Assembly: GCA_900551975.1 (NCBI GenBank)
Contig: URYA01000094.1
Coordinates: 1 to 6,329, forward strand
From: an uncultured Collinsella sp.
GTDB lineage: Bacteria; Actinomycetota; Coriobacteriia; Coriobacteriales; Coriobacteriaceae
Reading direction: 5' to 3'
DNA: 6,329 bases
Positions 5,950 through 6,329 of this stretch are shown piece after piece; position 1 is the first letter of the stretch; each line of letters begins with the position of its first letter. The notes beneath the pieces are model-generated. The model ran no database searches, was not told the origin of the DNA, and saw nothing but the letters and a program-made list of their open reading frames with translations. Position numbers and translations under genes: made by a program.

Positions 5950-6226
5950 GGGGAAGGTCCTCTCCCTCGGCCATGCGACCGAGCAGAATCGCGGTTACAG
6001 GACGCAGGTCCTCGGGCACCGTCACCTTAAGGTTGTCGCGCGGGCTCTGAACGCAACGGACGCGTCCGCCCATGCGCTCGACCAGTGACGAATCATCCGT
6101 GCCGATAAAGCCCTCGGCAATCGCCGCGGCATGGGCGCGCTTCATGGCGTCGACACTAAAGATCTGCGGCGTCTGCGCGGCCCAATAGAGCTCACGCGGC
6201 GGCGTCTCGACGATGTTATCGCCGTC
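5939..6226 (-). CDS. ispD: 2-C-methyl-D-erythritol 4-phosphate cytidylyltransferase, C-terminal part only
   Basis: This minus-strand frame encodes the C-terminal part of IspD, which makes CDP-methylerythritol from MEP and CTP. Recognisable blocks are DGDNIVETPPRELYWAAQTP followed by QIF (the family's AQTPQxF block), FIGTDDSSLVERMGG (family: vTDDasvvE..G) and DNLKVTVPEDL (family: NiKiTtpeDL), ending with TAA at 5941-5939. The frame stays open to the window edge. Beyond about 6226, however, the residues (such as QLNVNIEHFLEYALEEAL) do not match IspD. The expected PVTDTIK-like block about 12 residues before that stretch is absent, and the upstream HDGARP block would be expected near the window edge and is not seen. 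That part is the antisense of an aspS fragment. The gene is therefore cut at a junction, and its N-terminal half is not here. Confidence 0.85.
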   Translation of the reverse strand, partial: DGDNIVETPPRELYWAAQTPQIFSVDAMKRAHAAAIAEGFIGTDDSSLVERMGGRVRCVQSPRDNLKVTVPEDLRPVTAILLGRMAEGEDLPHVQ

Positions 6227-6241
6227 AACGAGGGCTTCCTC

Positions 6242-6329
6242 CAGCGCGTATTCAAGGAAGTGCTCGATGTTGACATTCAGCTGCCGCTGCCGCGCATGAC
6301 TTGGCAGGACGCCATGGACAAGTACGGCT
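6242..6329 (+). CDS. aspS: aspartyl-tRNA synthetase, internal fragment
   Basis: The plus strand reads QRVFKEVLDVDIQLPLPRMT then WQDAMDKYG to the window edge, 29 codons without a stop. This matches the part of bacterial AspRS just before the SDKPD block, where the family has roughly lf.evl.vel..PfpRmty.eAm..YGsDKPD. Only this segment is visible. There is no start codon or preceding AspRS sequence, because the DNA to its left is ispD on the opposite strand. The fragment may begin a few codons earlier (about 6233, EGFLQ), but the exact edge cannot be set by eye. An abutting, oppositely oriented fragment of a second essential gene points to a chimeric junction rather than a functional gene. Confidence 0.65.

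Overview
The window looks like a piece of a high-GC Gram-positive gut bacterium, most likely Coriobacteriia and close to Collinsella. This rests on strongly G/C-ending codons in the housekeeping genes, the protein sequences, and an ispD-ispF-cysS-rlmB-yacP gene order resembling the yacM-yacN...cysS-yacO-yacP block of Bacillus subtilis. The genus is my inference from familiarity and was not tested by a search.

Layout, left to right. Positions 1-595 are a repeat-rich stretch without a convincing complete gene. It holds a possible coding fragment on the minus strand running off the left edge, a nest of five GAGCGTGGA-type repeats arranged as inverted pairs (161-302), and three tandem copies of a hairpin-forming unit in an exact 80-bp register (331-570). 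Next come a terminator and a tRNA-Thr(UGU) gene on the minus strand (645-719), with a plausible promoter. A large inverted repeat (805-877) precedes a plus-strand gene (882-2222) for a single-chain fusion of an N-terminal helix-turn-helix to a HipA-like kinase. This part has more A/T-ending codons than the rest and reads as an accessory insertion between a tRNA and a core operon.

From 2250 to about 6226 the minus strand carries a tightly packed housekeeping operon, transcribed right to left: ispD (3' part), ispF, cysS, rlmB, yacP. ispD and ispF supply consecutive-pathway enzymes of MEP isoprenoid synthesis. CysS charges tRNA-Cys, RlmB 2'-O-methylates 23S rRNA, and YacP is a NYN-domain nuclease related to the ribosome-associated Rae1. 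The operon terminator appears to lie inside the 3' end of the convergent HipA-like gene.

Two defects stand out in the operon. cysS has a one-base deletion near 4264 that breaks an otherwise intact reading frame. At about 6226-6245 the ispD sequence stops resembling IspD, and the plus strand instead encodes a fragment of aspartyl-tRNA synthetase, so the right edge is a chimeric or rearranged junction. Both may be sequencing or assembly faults. The candidates for something biologically new are the regulatory palindrome of the HipA-like fusion gene and the two repeat families beside the tRNA.
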